DNA of 64,000 nucleotides from Alphaproteobacteria bacterium (GCA_028284945.1 JANQQJ010000028.1:1-64000); one strand, 5' to 3'. Positions 36,392-45,693 are shown, counted from the stretch's first letter. Notes: generated by a model from the sequence alone, not told the origin. Numbers and translations are program-made.

Positions 36392-37144
36392 CTAAAAATG
36401 CGAGGTCGCGCCGCCATCGATCATAAGACCGATGCCGCTGACAAAACTGGCCTCGTCGGACGACAGGTAGAGCACCGCGTTGGCAATATCTTCCGGCAGT
36501 CCTAACCGGCCCGTGGACGCCCGGTTCTTCCAGTACTCGCCATATTCCGGCATCGCTGCAAAAGCAGGCTCGGTAATTCCAGTCAGGATCGCACCTGGCT
36601 GCACAAAATTGGCCGTGATGCCATGCTGCCCCAGTTCGACCGCCAGAACCTTGGTCAAACCAGCAACACCATGTTTGGTCGTCGTGTAGGCCGCGGCGCC
36701 TGAATCCGCAAATTCTGACCGGATCGACCCGACATTAACAATCCTGCCGGCACCCGATTTCTTAAGCTCGGGAATCGCGGCCTTGGTGATCCGGTACATG
36801 GAATGCAGGTTGAGTTCGGTCACGAACATCCAGTCGGCTTCGTCATGGGATTCGACCTCGCCGCCCTGCCCGACCGTGCCTGCATTGTTGAACAATATGT
36901 CGATCTTACCGAAGGCCTCCAGCGCGGCGCCGACGATCGTGTCGGCGGCCCCCTCACCCGTTACATCCTGCTCCAGGCACGACACATTGGCGTCGTTGCC
37001 ATGCACATCATTAAGCGGCGAGCCGGGCAAGTCGACCGCGAGCACTTTCGCGCCCTCTGCCGTAAATAGCTCGGTAGTCGCTTTGCCGATGCCGCTTGCC
37101 GCACCGGTGATAATCGCGACCTTACCTTCCAATAGTCCTGTCAT
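36392..37144 (-). CDS. short-chain dehydrogenase/reductase (SDR), tandem paralogue
   Basis: A 250-residue classical SDR with TGAASGIG, NNAGTVGQ, YTTTK and GIGLMIDGGATS. The ATG at 37144 is taken because gggaggacac immediately precedes it; a longer frame to 37195 is less likely. It duplicates the downstream SDR and is divergent from the third Rieske gene (114 bases apart), so a shared regulatory region is likely. Confidence 0.9.
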   Translation of the reverse strand: MTGLLEGKVAIITGAASGIGKATTELFTAEGAKVLAVDLPGSPLNDVHGNDANVSCLEQDVTGEGAADTIVGAALEAFGKIDILFNNAGTVGQGGEVESHDEADWMFVTELNLHSMYRITKAAIPELKKSGAGRIVNVGSIRSEFADSGAAAYTTTKHGVAGLTKVLAVELGQHGITANFVQPGAILTGITEPAFAAMPEYGEYWKNRASTGRLGLPEDIANAVLYLSSDEASFVSGIGLMIDGGATSHF

Positions 37145-37257
37145 GTGTCCTCCCTGATCCGCGCTCAGATTGAACCGTCGCAAACCCATGGTCAACGACC
37201 TTCATCAGTGACTTTGGCTGTGGTAGTTTCCTCCCGGGAGATCATCAGGAGCAGACG

Positions 37258-38631
37258 ATGGACTATAACCTCAGGGATGGCGGGCCGGTTCTAAACCCGG
37301 ACGCAGGTGACGCCGATCCGGACCGCAAGGCGCCTTATGTCAACAATGGAACCGACACCAAGGACCCGCAACGCTATTACAGCGCCGATCAGATGGCGCG
37401 GGAATGGGAACAGCTCTGGACCCGGGTCTGGACTATTGCCGGTGTTGTCTGCGACATCCCCGAAGTCGGCGACGTGATGACCTATGAATTGCTGCACGAA
37501 TCCTTTGTGGTCGTGCGTACGGGAGAAGGCCCCGAAGACGTCGCGGCCTATTACAATATCTGCGGGCACAGGGGTAACCGGCTCGTGCTGCAGGATTTCG
37601 GCCATGTCGGCAACCGCTTCACCTGTTCCTTCCACTCCTGGCAATGGTCGATTAACGGCGAGCTGGCCCATGTGACGGATTCAGAATCCTTCCAGCCGGA
37701 GGTCTTGGAATGTGCGCCGGATATGGTGCCGGTGCGCCATGAGATCGTGGCCGGTGTGGTGTTCATCAACATGGACGATACGGCGCCGCCCGTGCGCGAG
37801 GTTCTGGGCCCGGTCGCCGGCCACATGGAATCCTTCCAGGTCGATAAGATGCACGTGGCCCGCCACACCCGCACCTCATGGGCCGCCAACTGGAAGACCG
37901 GCATTGACGCGTTTTACGAGACCTATCACCTGGGCAGCGTTCACCCGCAGACCCAGCCGGTAATGGGCGACATTGACGTCCAGCTTGATTGCTACCCCAA
38001 CGGCATGAGCCGGATGATCGTACCCATCGGCAAGCCAAGCCCGCATTTCCCGGACCAGGAGTCGGTCAACGAAGGTCTGCAGATGATGCTGGCCGACGCC
38101 GGGCTGGACGCTGCAGGCTTTCACGGCAAAGCCCCCGACGTGCGCCCCACCCTGTGGGACCAGAAACGCAAGATTTCCGATGAATTCAATCTGGGTTGGG
38201 ACAATCTGTCCGATGTGCAGCTTACCGACAGCTTCGCCACCGGGATTTTCCCCAATGTCCAGTTCGGCATGCACCCGGAAGGCGCCTTCCTGATGCGGTT
38301 CATGCCCGACGCGAAAGACCCGGAAAAATTCGTCTATGACAACATCACGCTGGTCCGGTATGTCGACGACCCGCGGTTCAAGGTGCCTGACTGGATGGGG
38401 CTGCCCGAGGGTACGGACTACATGGCCGCCGACCGGCCGGACGTGGAATATAAGGACATTGGCGAACCGCCGGAACTTGGCCTGGTGCTCGATCAGGATT
38501 CCGAACTGCTTCCCGTGGTGCAAAAAGGCATCCGCAGCCGCGCGTTCAAAGGTCCGTTGTGGAGCGAACAGGAACAGCGGGTACGCCACTTCCACAATGA
38601 ACTAGACCGCTATTTGAACGGCGAGAAATAG
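37258..38631 (+). CDS. Rieske-type oxygenase alpha subunit (copy 3)
   Basis: A 457-residue Rieske oxygenase. Cluster ligands are C102-x-H104 (CGHRGNRL) and C123-x2-H126 (CSFHSWQW); the iron site is NWKTGIDAFYETYHLGSVH. It has the longest N-terminal arm of the three copies and a C-terminal extension. It is divergent from two SDRs and followed by a CoA ligase, which suggests a pathway of hydroxylation, dehydrogenation and CoA activation. Confidence 0.91.
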   Translation: MDYNLRDGGPVLNPDAGDADPDRKAPYVNNGTDTKDPQRYYSADQMAREWEQLWTRVWTIAGVVCDIPEVGDVMTYELLHESFVVVRTGEGPEDVAAYYNICGHRGNRLVLQDFGHVGNRFTCSFHSWQWSINGELAHVTDSESFQPEVLECAPDMVPVRHEIVAGVVFINMDDTAPPVREVLGPVAGHMESFQVDKMHVARHTRTSWAANWKTGIDAFYETYHLGSVHPQTQPVMGDIDVQLDCYPNGMSRMIVPIGKPSPHFPDQESVNEGLQMMLADAGLDAAGFHGKAPDVRPTLWDQKRKISDEFNLGWDNLSDVQLTDSFATGIFPNVQFGMHPEGAFLMRFMPDAKDPEKFVYDNITLVRYVDDPRFKVPDWMGLPEGTDYMAADRPDVEYKDIGEPPELGLVLDQDSELLPVVQKGIRSRAFKGPLWSEQEQRVRHFHNELDRYLNGEK

Positions 38632-38648
38632 AATGCACGCGAGTTATC

Positions 38649-38751
38649 GTCATTGCGAGGAGCACCGAGGGAACCAAGGTGCGACGCGGCAATCCAGAAA
38701 AGTCAACGCGCCCTGCGAAGTCCTGGATTGCTTCGCTACGCTCGCAATGAC
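38649..38751. repeat. intergenic palindrome, family C copy 3
   Basis: Bounded by gtcattgcgaggagca and gctcgcaatgac, with inner gcgacgcggcaatccag / ctggattgcttcgctacg. It occupies the gap between the third Rieske gene and the CoA ligase. Confidence 0.87.
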
Positions 38752-38772
38752 GGCAATAAGGGACATATAACG

Positions 38773-40419
38773 ATGCCTAACGAAATAAACACCTTCGGCC
38801 CGCTTCTCAGCCATGCCGCAAACACCTGGCCACAGCGTGACGCGATTATCTTCCCGGACCAGAACCTGTCCTACCAGGCGCTGCACGCTGCCGCGACAGA
38901 CCGCGCCAAACAGCTGATCGCCCTGGGCGTCAAGCCGGGCGAGCATGTCGGCATCCTTTTGCCAACCGCGGTTGAATTTGTCGAAGTGATGTTCGGCATC
39001 GCCATGGCCGGCGCCGTGATGGTGCCGATCAACGCACGATACCGCGCCAACGAAATTCAGTATCTAACGGAAAATGCTGATCTGGTTACCATCGTGACCA
39101 CCGGTCAGGTCGCCGAAGGGGTGGATTTTGTCGAGCGCCTGTGCGAGGGCCTGCCCGGCCTGGAAGGTGCAGCAGACCCCTGGTCGCTTGAGATCAGCGT
39201 CGCGCCGAAGCTGCGCAATGTCATCGTCCTGGGCGATGACATGGCCGACGGCATGCTGCCGGAAGCGGTGGTGAATGCAAAAACCGGCGACGTTGCCGAC
39301 AGCGCTGTCGAGGCAGCCAGTAACGGCGTAAAGCCCGAAGATATGGCGATGATCCTTTATACGTCCGGCACCACGTCCAACCCGAAGGGCTGTATGATCT
39401 CCGGCGGCTCGCTGATCGCCAATGGCCGCGCGCTGGCCAAAGCCTATGAGATGACGGGCGACGACAAATTCTGGTCTCCGCTACCGATGTTCCATATCGC
39501 CGCCACCTTCCCGATCTGCGCCTGTTTCGATCTGGGTGCGGCCTATGTGACCATGAGCTATTTCGAGGCAGGGACCGCGCTCAAGCTGCTGGAAGACACC
39601 AAGTCCACTGTCACCTATCCGTGCTTCGTGACGATCATTTCCGACATGATCAACCATCCCACATTCGACGATACCGATCTGAGCCATGTGCGGGTGATGA
39701 ACAGCAATCTGGCGGTCCAGCCACCGGAATTCGCCGCCAAGCTGAAAGAGGCCATGCCGGACGCGATCCAGGTTGGCACATTCGGCCTCAGCGAAGCCTC
39801 CGGCTCAATCTGTTCGACGCCGCTTGATGCGCCGGAAGAGCAGCGCATTACGCGGCTGGGCTCGCCGCTGCCTGGCCAAGAGGTCAAAATCTGCGATCCC
39901 GATACCGGCGAGGAAGTCGCCACCGGCCAGCGCGGCGAAATCTGCGCCCGCGGGCCCAACATCATGATGGGCTATTACAAGGACGCCGAAAAAACCGCCG
40001 AGGCACTGAAGGACGGCTGGCTGCACACTGGTGACATCGGTTCGCTCGACGAAAACGGCACCATCATGTTCCATGGCCGGTTCAAGGACATGCTGAAGGT
40101 CGGCGGTGAAAATGTCGCCGCCGCCGAAATCGAAGGCCTGTTGCAGGAACATCCGGCGGTGAAGCTGGCCCAGGTGGTCGGCATTCCCGACCCCCGGCTG
40201 GTGGAAATTCCCGCCGCCTTTGTCGAACTGCATGAAGGCCAGACAGCGACCGAGGCCGAGCTGATCGGCTCGTTCAAGGGAAAGGTTTCAAGCTTCAAGA
40301 TTCCGCGGCACGTCAGGTTTGTGACCGAATGGCCGATGTCTACATCAAAGATCAAGAAGTTCGCCCTGCGCGACCAGCTTGAAGCCGAACTGGCAGCGGA
40401 AAAAGGCGCCGCGGAGTAG
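38773..40419 (+). CDS. acyl-CoA synthetase (AMP-forming)
   Basis: A 548-residue class I adenylate-forming ligase: ATP loop YTSGTTSNPKGCM, PMFHIAATFPI, the hinge TGDIGSLDENG and GRFKDMLKVGGENV, and a C-terminal catalytic lysine in STSKIKKFAL. The ATG at 38773 is preferred; a frame reading back through the repeat is an artefact. It activates a carboxylic acid, probably fatty, aromatic or terpenoid, to its CoA ester. Placed after Rieske copy 3, it may activate the oxygenated product. Confidence 0.9.
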   Translation: MPNEINTFGPLLSHAANTWPQRDAIIFPDQNLSYQALHAAATDRAKQLIALGVKPGEHVGILLPTAVEFVEVMFGIAMAGAVMVPINARYRANEIQYLTENADLVTIVTTGQVAEGVDFVERLCEGLPGLEGAADPWSLEISVAPKLRNVIVLGDDMADGMLPEAVVNAKTGDVADSAVEAASNGVKPEDMAMILYTSGTTSNPKGCMISGGSLIANGRALAKAYEMTGDDKFWSPLPMFHIAATFPICACFDLGAAYVTMSYFEAGTALKLLEDTKSTVTYPCFVTIISDMINHPTFDDTDLSHVRVMNSNLAVQPPEFAAKLKEAMPDAIQVGTFGLSEASGSICSTPLDAPEEQRITRLGSPLPGQEVKICDPDTGEEVATGQRGEICARGPNIMMGYYKDAEKTAEALKDGWLHTGDIGSLDENGTIMFHGRFKDMLKVGGENVAAAEIEGLLQEHPAVKLAQVVGIPDPRLVEIPAAFVELHEGQTATEAELIGSFKGKVSSFKIPRHVRFVTEWPMSTSKIKKFALRDQLEAELAAEKGAAE

Positions 40420-40427
40420 ACAGCAGG

Positions 40428-40532
40428 CCGTTCGTGCTGAGGAGCCGCGAGCGAAGCGAACGGCGTCTCGAAGTACGGACGCAGCCCGTTTCCCTTCGAG
40501 ACGCGGCTAACGCCGCTCCTCAGGGCGAACGG
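40428..40532. repeat. intergenic palindrome, family A copy 3
   Basis: Outer arms ccgttcgtgctgaggagc / gctcctcagggcgaacgg; inner arms cgtctcgaagtacgg / cccttcgagacg. The first 19 bases are identical to the palindrome centre at the start of the window (position 74 onward). Confidence 0.88.
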
Positions 40533-40589
40533 GCTATAAGTGCATCACGCACGCGACCGATTTTGGCTCACGACCCATGAGAAAAACCG

Positions 40590-40624
40590 CCCCTCACCCT
40601 AACCCTCTCCCAAAGGGAGGGGGA
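40590..40624. repeat. short C-rich palindromic repeat
   Basis: The sequence ccccctcaccc-like motif (cccctcaccctaaccctctcc) followed by caaagggaggggg is a widely seen proteobacterial intergenic repeat. Only one copy is in this window. It lies directly before the stop of the minus-strand flavin-type gene. Confidence 0.6.
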
Positions 40625-40625
40625 A

Positions 40626-41123
40626 TCAGCCCCGCGCCGCCGCTGTGGCTGCTGCCATCTTACTGCCATCAAAGCCGATGCGTTTCACCGGTGTGACCTT
40701 CAGCACGCGCCGGTTGGGCGTGTCGTTAAGGCGGACGAATTCTTTCTGTGCCTCAGGGTCGCCCCAGCGCAGCCGCTCTGCCAGCGCCGGTAGGAACCAG
40801 TCGATGGTTTCCCGGTCCTGCAAGACCTCGCACGTGCCCTTATAGGTCAGGCTCCAGGGCTTTTTGATGCTCGAGCCCTTGCTGGTAATGCTGACCGACA
40901 CACGTGGTTCGCGCGCCACGGCCTGCACCCGCACCCGCAGCGACGACACGCTGAGCCAGAAACACCCGTCCTTGAAGATATAGGACATGATGACGCCCAC
41001 GGGCCAACCATCCTTGGTCGACCACATGAAGGTGCATTCGTTCTGCGCCTCGATCAGCGCCCGCTCATCGGCTTCGTCGAGCTGGTAACTGCTGACGTCG
41101 TCGTAGTTGAATTCCTTGTCCAT
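40626..41123 (-). CDS. pyridoxamine 5'-phosphate oxidase-family (FMN-binding split barrel) protein
   Basis: A 165-residue protein with the split beta-barrel pattern: CTFMWSTKDGWPVGVIMSYIF, WLSVSSLRVRVQAVAREPRV, then SLTYKGTCEVLQD. These are typical of PPOX/F420- or FMN-binding reductases of unknown substrate. It is divergent from the toxin-antitoxin module 97 bases away. Its natural function is unknown; some relatives reduce quinones or protect against oxidative stress. Confidence 0.78.
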   Translation of the reverse strand: MDKEFNYDDVSSYQLDEADERALIEAQNECTFMWSTKDGWPVGVIMSYIFKDGCFWLSVSSLRVRVQAVAREPRVSVSITSKGSSIKKPWSLTYKGTCEVLQDRETIDWFLPALAERLRWGDPEAQKEFVRLNDTPNRRVLKVTPVKRIGFDGSKMAAATAAARG

Positions 41124-41172
41124 TCGCTACCTCCAGCTTCAATCAGTGCAATTTCCTGCTCGCCATCTACCA

Positions 41173-41195
41173 ATTATACGAAAAATACGTATAAT
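41173..41195. promoter_or_regulatory. palindromic operator overlapping -10 box of toxin-antitoxin operon
   Basis: A perfect inverted repeat: attatacg (41173-41180), seven-base spacer, cgtataat (41188-41195). The right half contains TATAAT (41190-41195), a consensus -10 hexamer, 25 bases before the antitoxin ATG (41221), with aaaggag as ribosome site. The position fits autorepression by the antitoxin, as known for Phd/YefM systems. Confidence 0.78.
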
Positions 41196-41220
41196 ACGAG
41201 TTAGACGGAAAGGAGCATAT

Positions 41221-41478
41221 ATGGATCCCATCACATCAAAGGCGATACAACGCCAGTATGGACGTGTTCGCGCCCAGGCGCTACGCGAGCCCGTGGTGAT
41301 AACCCACCATGGCAGAGAAGACATGGTCTTACTGTCAGCGGCAGAATTCAAACGCCTCAAGCGGCGCGACCGGGAAGTTCTGCTCGTCAAGGACTTGGAT
41401 AACGAAACGCTGAAAGCGATTTTGGAGGCCGAGCCGCCCGAAGAGGCAAGCAACTATGACAATGAGGTTGATGGTTAG
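41221..41478 (+). CDS. type II antitoxin, Phd/YefM family
   Basis: An 85-residue protein: MDPITSKAIQRQYGRVRAQAL, then EPVVITHHGREDMVLLSAAEFKRL (shown in part), the usual Phd/YefM pattern of a DNA-binding N-terminal half followed by an acidic, toxin-wrapping tail (LEAEPPEEASNYDNEVDG). The ATG at 41221 is chosen for aaaggagcatat before it. It would neutralise the downstream protein and repress the operon through the palindrome at 41173-41195. Five bases separate it from the next gene. Confidence 0.87.
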   Translation: MDPITSKAIQRQYGRVRAQALREPVVITHHGREDMVLLSAAEFKRLKRRDREVLLVKDLDNETLKAILEAEPPEEASNYDNEVDG

Positions 41479-41483
41479 AAACA

Positions 41484-41921
41484 TTGCCACTGCCGCCTCC
41501 GCAACCCGGCCTGCTCATTCGTTACGCCTATCTCTGGCATCGGCACGCTGCCGAAGGCAGGGAGGAAGGTGAAAAAGATCGGCCCTGTGCCGTCGTCCTC
41601 AGTCAGCATGTTGAAGACGGCGACATAATTGTTGCTGTCGCGCCGGTGACCCATTCACAGCCGCGAAACAAGCCCGACGGCATTGCTATCCCCAGAACCA
41701 CGCGCGCTCGTCTGGGCCTGGACGACGAACCAGCGTGGATTATCGTCAGCGAAATCAATCGATTTGTTTGGCCTGGACCGGACTTACGGCCTGTTGAAAC
41801 CAACCGGGGCAGGCGTTGGTCCTATGGCCTGCTTCCGGCCCGACTGTTTCGCCAGATTCAGGAAGCTATCTATCAAAAAGCGATAAGGCGAAACCTGTCC
41901 CAGACAGATCGCTCTAATTGA
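41484..41921 (+). CDS. PemK/MazF-like toxin candidate
   Basis: A 145-residue protein placed as toxin immediately after the antitoxin. It has an N-terminal beta segment (PLPPPQPGLLIRYAYLWHRHA), a motif KDRPCAVVLSQ like that after the first strand of MazF/PemK RNases, and IAIPRTTRARLGLDDEPAWI. The TTG start is the only one fitting the apparent N-terminus, and lacks a strong ribosome site. Recognition as PemK-type rests on the short KDRPxxVV motif and on position, so RNase activity is a prediction. Confidence 0.72.
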   Translation: MPLPPPQPGLLIRYAYLWHRHAAEGREEGEKDRPCAVVLSQHVEDGDIIVAVAPVTHSQPRNKPDGIAIPRTTRARLGLDDEPAWIIVSEINRFVWPGPDLRPVETNRGRRWSYGLLPARLFRQIQEAIYQKAIRRNLSQTDRSN

Positions 41922-43081
41922 CCCGTATCGCGCCCGGGCCTATACACGCCGGGCTGTTCGACGCTCAAGGAGCCTGCGCATTGCAAGCGCTATATGCCCT
42001 GCCGGATCATGAGGTTGTCACCGACCTGATCCCGGCCGTGACTGAGACCCATCTGGGCCATTTTGAGGCGCTGGAACACATCCAGCACCACCGAGGTATC
42101 GTGCCGGTCGCGATTGACCCGGCAAACGGCGGCAAGGTGTTGTGGGCCGATCTGGGCGATCATCCGTTCCGCGAATGGCAATATATGTACACGGTACAAA
42201 CGCTGGCCAATGACGACGCCATTGCAGGTGCATTCACCACGGATTTTGACATTCTGGCAGACAATGCCGTGGTGAACGACGCAGCACCGCCGGCCGGCTT
42301 TATCTTTCATATCTCGCGTTGCGGGTCGACCCTGTTGGCCAAGGCCCTGGCCCGGTCAGATGCCAATGTGGTCATCAACCAGGGTGGCCCGCTCCAGCGC
42401 GGTTTCTGGGCGACCATTACCGATAACTGGGCAAAGCCAGCAGATCCCAGCCCGGAGAATCTGGCCATGTTCCGTAATCTGGTACTGGCCATGGCGCGCC
42501 GCCGGGCCGACGGCCAGGAACGGTCCTTTATCAAATTCATCAGCTGGAACAGCCTTTACATGGAGTTCGCGCGCGCAGCCTTCCCCGGCCTGCCCAGCCT
42601 GTTCCTCTACCGCGACCCGGTCGAGGTTATCGCTTCGGTCTTTAAAGAAACCACGGCTGCTCTATGGGCCAAGGGTCGCGTTCAGGCGGGTTTTTTGACC
42701 GGCGGCGACCACATGGCGACCCGCGACATGAGTGATGCGGCCTATTTGTCCAAATGCTTCGCAGAGTATTTCAGGGTTGCGTTGAGCGCAGAGCAAGATG
42801 GCCTGAAACATATTAACTATCTGAATATCAACGCAGAAAACTTCCCCAAAATCATCGGCGAGGGGCTGCACTTCACGCCGGATGCGGCAGAACTGGCGCT
42901 TATGGCCGAACAATTCCAGTACCACTCGAAGGACGATTCAGATAAAACCCAATTCCGCCCGGATGGTGCGGAAAAGCGGGCTGCGATGCCGGATGCCGAC
43001 AAGCAGATGATCGCCGAAGAATGCGGATCGCTCGTTGCGCAACTGGATGCCGCACCCAACAACCTGTTTAGAAGCGCGTAA
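41918..43081 (+). CDS. sulfotransferase-like P-loop protein
   Basis: A 387-residue protein with a PAPS-loop-like FIFHISRCGSTLLAKALA near residues 128-145 and a second region LFLYRDPVEVIASVFKETTA (~228-247), as in the broad sulfotransferase/aspartyl-hydroxylase-associated family. The first ~110 residues match no family I know. The TTG start overlaps the toxin stop and is uncertain. It is followed by a glycosyltransferase and a sugar-nucleotide dehydrogenase, suggesting sulfation of a surface glycan. Confidence 0.75.
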   Translation: MTRIAPGPIHAGLFDAQGACALQALYALPDHEVVTDLIPAVTETHLGHFEALEHIQHHRGIVPVAIDPANGGKVLWADLGDHPFREWQYMYTVQTLANDDAIAGAFTTDFDILADNAVVNDAAPPAGFIFHISRCGSTLLAKALARSDANVVINQGGPLQRGFWATITDNWAKPADPSPENLAMFRNLVLAMARRRADGQERSFIKFISWNSLYMEFARAAFPGLPSLFLYRDPVEVIASVFKETTAALWAKGRVQAGFLTGGDHMATRDMSDAAYLSKCFAEYFRVALSAEQDGLKHINYLNINAENFPKIIGEGLHFTPDAAELALMAEQFQYHSKDDSDKTQFRPDGAEKRAAMPDADKQMIAEECGSLVAQLDAAPNNLFRSA

Positions 43082-43103
43082 GCGCTGAACCAAAGGCGAG
43101 CCT

Positions 43104-43850
43104 ATGTCAGCCCAGAAACCCGGCCTGCTATCGGTCCTGATCCCGAATTACAATTATGCCGGCTATATCGCGGAATCCATCGCCAGCGTCGCCGCACAGG
43201 ACTATGCGCCGATCGAACTCATCGTGGTGGACGACGCCAGCACGGATAACTCGGTGGAAGCGATGAAAGCCGCGGTCGCGGATGCCGGTCTGTCGCGGGT
43301 TGAGATCATCGCGCTTGATGCCAATGTGGGCAAGCTGGGCGCCATGAACCGGGGCCTGGAGATAATCGAAGGCGAATATCTGATCATCCTGGATTCCGAT
43401 GACCGGTTGACCCCGGAATATGCCAGCCGCTGTATCGCGGGGCTGAAGGCGGCCCGCGAAAAAAATGAGCACATCGGCTTTATCTATACGGACTGCAACC
43501 TGATCTCTGCCACGGGTGAACACCTCGACCGGGGCCGCTCCACAGCGTTCAAGCCGGAACTGCTTGAAATCTATAGCTTCATACCGGAACCGGCTGTTTG
43601 TCTGGCATCGATCGTTACCGATTCCGCGCCCTATGATGAAAGCATCCGGCGCGGCACCAAACACCACAAATGGACCCGCATTGTCGGCAAGGGCTGGCAC
43701 GGCGAATATTTACCGGAGCCGCTTTTCGAATACCGCATGCATGACGCCAATATCTCGGGCATCGGCAAGCGCGTGCTCGATGAGGTCGACGAAGGAAAAC
43801 GCGGCGAACGTATCCTGTCCGGCTATTGGCCGACGCAACAGCAGCAGTAG
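43104..43850 (+). CDS. glycosyltransferase family 2
   Basis: A 248-residue GT-A fold enzyme: [19 protein letters not shown], then [15 protein letters not shown] and the metal-binding [12 protein letters not shown]. It uses a nucleotide sugar to extend a polysaccharide or lipid-linked glycan. Glycosyltransferases of this length often act on lipopolysaccharide or capsule. 20 bases separate it from the dehydrogenase gene that may supply its donor. Confidence 0.88.
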   Translation: MSAQKPGLLSVLIPNYNYAGYIAESIASVAAQDYAPIELIVVDDASTDNSVEAMKAAVADAGLSRVEIIALDANVGKLGAMNRGLEIIEGEYLIILDSDDRLTPEYASRCIAGLKAAREKNEHIGFIYTDCNLISATGEHLDRGRSTAFKPELLEIYSFIPEPAVCLASIVTDSAPYDESIRRGTKHHKWTRIVGKGWHGEYLPEPLFEYRMHDANISGIGKRVLDEVDEGKRGERILSGYWPTQQQQ

Positions 43851-43870
43851 AAACAGCAATAGAGCACGCC

Positions 43871-45193
43871 ATGCCGAGCCAGATTGCCCCGACCACAAAC
43901 ACAGCCCCCTTCCCGCTCAAGCTGGAAGATGCCCGGATCGGCGTGGTTGGACTGGGTTATGTCGGCCTGCCCGTGGCCGTGGAGTTCGCACAGCAATTCG
44001 ACACCATCGGCATCGATACCAATGAAAAACGCGTTGCCGAGTTGAAAGCGGGGCGTGACGTCACCCGTGAAACGGACAGCGACGAATTGGCCGCGGCAGC
44101 CGAACACCTTAGCGTAACGACAGACTGGTCTGATATGGGCGACGCTAATGTCTATATCGTTACCGTCCCAACCCCCGTGGAGAGCCACAACCAGCCGGAT
44201 CTGAGGCCTCTCGCCGCTGCCACCCGCGCCATTGCAGGCGTGCTGAGCGCCGGCGACCTGGTCATCTATGAATCCACCGTCTATCCCGGTGCCACGGAAG
44301 AGTTTTGCGTCCCGATCCTGGCCGAAGAATCCGGCCTGACCTATAATCAGGACTTCTTCGTCGGTTACAGCCCGGAACGGATCAATCCCGGCCAGAACGA
44401 CCAGCGCCTGCCGGATATCCAGAAAATCACCTCGGGATCGACGCCCGAAACCGCCGATTTTATCGATGCGCTTTATGGCCAGATTATCACCGCGGGGACG
44501 CACAAGGCGGCCTCGATCAAGGTTGCTGAAGCTGCCAAGGTGATCGAGAACACGCAGCGCGACCTGAATATCGCGCTCGTCAACGAACTCGCAATGATCT
44601 GCAACCTGCTGGATATCGACACACTCGATGTGCTTGAGGCAGCGGGAACCAAATGGAACTTCCTGCCGTTCCGCCCCGGCCTGGTCGGCGGGCACTGTAT
44701 CGGCGTCGATCCCTATTACCTCACCCACAAGGCCGAAGAAATCGGCCACCACCCGGAGGTCATTCTCGCCGGCCGGCGGATCAATGACCGCATGGGCAAG
44801 TACATCGTCAATCAGTTCGTCCGGCTGCTGGGCCAGCACGACCTGCTGTCCAATGACCTGCGCATCCTGGTTCTGGGTTTCGCCTTCAAGGAAAACTGCC
44901 CGGACGCCCGCAACTCACGCGTTGCAGACATTGTCGAGCATTTGGGTCAGTTCAATATCGCCTGCGATGTCTATGATCCCTGGGTCGACCCGGATGAGGT
45001 GGAACGTGAATATGGCCTGAGGCCCATACACGCGCTGGAAACCGGCAAATATGATGGCACCATCCTGGCCGTCGCCCATGATACGTTCAAGGAGATGGGG
45101 CCTGAGGGTATCCGTGCCCTCGGCAAGCCCGGCAGCGTGCTCTATGACGTCAAGTCAGTCCTGCCGAAGGACGCCGTCGACGCGCGGCTTTAG
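43871..45193 (+). CDS. UDP-N-acetylhexosamine-type nucleotide-sugar dehydrogenase (WbpO/TviB-like)
   Basis: A 440-residue enzyme of the UDP-glucose/GDP-mannose dehydrogenase family. Motifs: [16 protein letters not shown] near 22-37, catalytic cysteine in [12 protein letters not shown], and the C-terminal [12 protein letters not shown]. The sequence most recalls WbpO/TviB enzymes that oxidise UDP-GalNAc or UDP-GlcNAc to the uronate. The start at 43871 avoids a longer frame overlapping the glycosyltransferase. It would provide an acidic sugar for surface glycan. Confidence 0.87.
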   Translation: MPSQIAPTTNTAPFPLKLEDARIGVVGLGYVGLPVAVEFAQQFDTIGIDTNEKRVAELKAGRDVTRETDSDELAAAAEHLSVTTDWSDMGDANVYIVTVPTPVESHNQPDLRPLAAATRAIAGVLSAGDLVIYESTVYPGATEEFCVPILAEESGLTYNQDFFVGYSPERINPGQNDQRLPDIQKITSGSTPETADFIDALYGQIITAGTHKAASIKVAEAAKVIENTQRDLNIALVNELAMICNLLDIDTLDVLEAAGTKWNFLPFRPGLVGGHCIGVDPYYLTHKAEEIGHHPEVILAGRRINDRMGKYIVNQFVRLLGQHDLLSNDLRILVLGFAFKENCPDARNSRVADIVEHLGQFNIACDVYDPWVDPDEVEREYGLRPIHALETGKYDGTILAVAHDTFKEMGPEGIRALGKPGSVLYDVKSVLPKDAVDARL

Positions 45194-45220
45194 GCGTTCT
45201 GGGACGTAGGCTGGCACACC

Positions 45221-45580
45221 TTGACCTACGAAGACTTCAATGCTTTTTGCGGCTCCCTTCCCGCGACAACGCACGTCGTGCAATGGGGCGGTGCGCATGT
45301 GTGGAAAGTGGGCGGCAAGGTCTTCGCGATCGGTGGCTGGGACGATGGCGACGGCATTCGGGTTACGTTCAAGGTTTCCGATTTGGCCTATGAAATTTTG
45401 CGCGATGGGCCGGGTCTGCGGCCCGCGCCCTATTTCGCCACCAGAGGCATGAAGTGGATTCAGTATTTTGGCGGCCTGACGGAAGATGAGTTGAAAGCCT
45501 ACTTGACCGACTCACACGAGATCGTCTCGCGTGGCCTGACCAAGAAAAAACAGCGCGAACTGGGGCTGAACCAGGACTAG
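45221..45580 (+). CDS. MmcQ/YjbR-family protein
   Basis: A 119-residue single-domain protein: TYEDFNAFCGSLPATTHVVQWG, VFAIGGWDD, ISxx-like core and WIQYFGGLTEDELKAYL (all within the MmcQ/YjbR double-wing fold). Function is unknown; some relatives bind DNA. The TTG start is weakly supported. Its stop TAG lies in the CTAG that begins repeat D1. Confidence 0.83.
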   Translation: MTYEDFNAFCGSLPATTHVVQWGGAHVWKVGGKVFAIGGWDDGDGIRVTFKVSDLAYEILRDGPGLRPAPYFATRGMKWIQYFGGLTEDELKAYLTDSHEIVSRGLTKKKQRELGLNQD

Positions 45581-45693
45581 AGCGGGATCAGGAAAAGTGG
45601 ATACCGGTTTTCCGTCCGATCCCGCTCTCACTCATTGAATCTAGATCACGTTTATCGGTTTAGGTGAACCTACCTAAACCGATCGTGATCTAG
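45577..45693. repeat. CTAG-bounded composite palindrome, family D copy 1
   Basis: A 117-base element that starts CTAGAGCGGG and ends GATCTAG. Unit 1 (45577-45626) is agcgggatcagg...ccgatcccgctct; unit 2 (45641-45693) is CTAGATCACG...CGTGATCTAG with a near-perfect long palindrome. The left CTAG supplies the stop of the MmcQ gene (+), the right CTAG the stop of the acetyltransferase gene (-). Copy 2 is at 55997-56139. Unit 1 resembles intergenic repeats common in Rhizobiales. Confidence 0.87.

Noticed and set aside
38653-38772. A longer start for the CoA ligase running through repeat C3.
   Set aside because: The reading frame crosses a non-coding palindrome and starts without a ribosome site; the ATG at 38773 gives a normal N-terminus.
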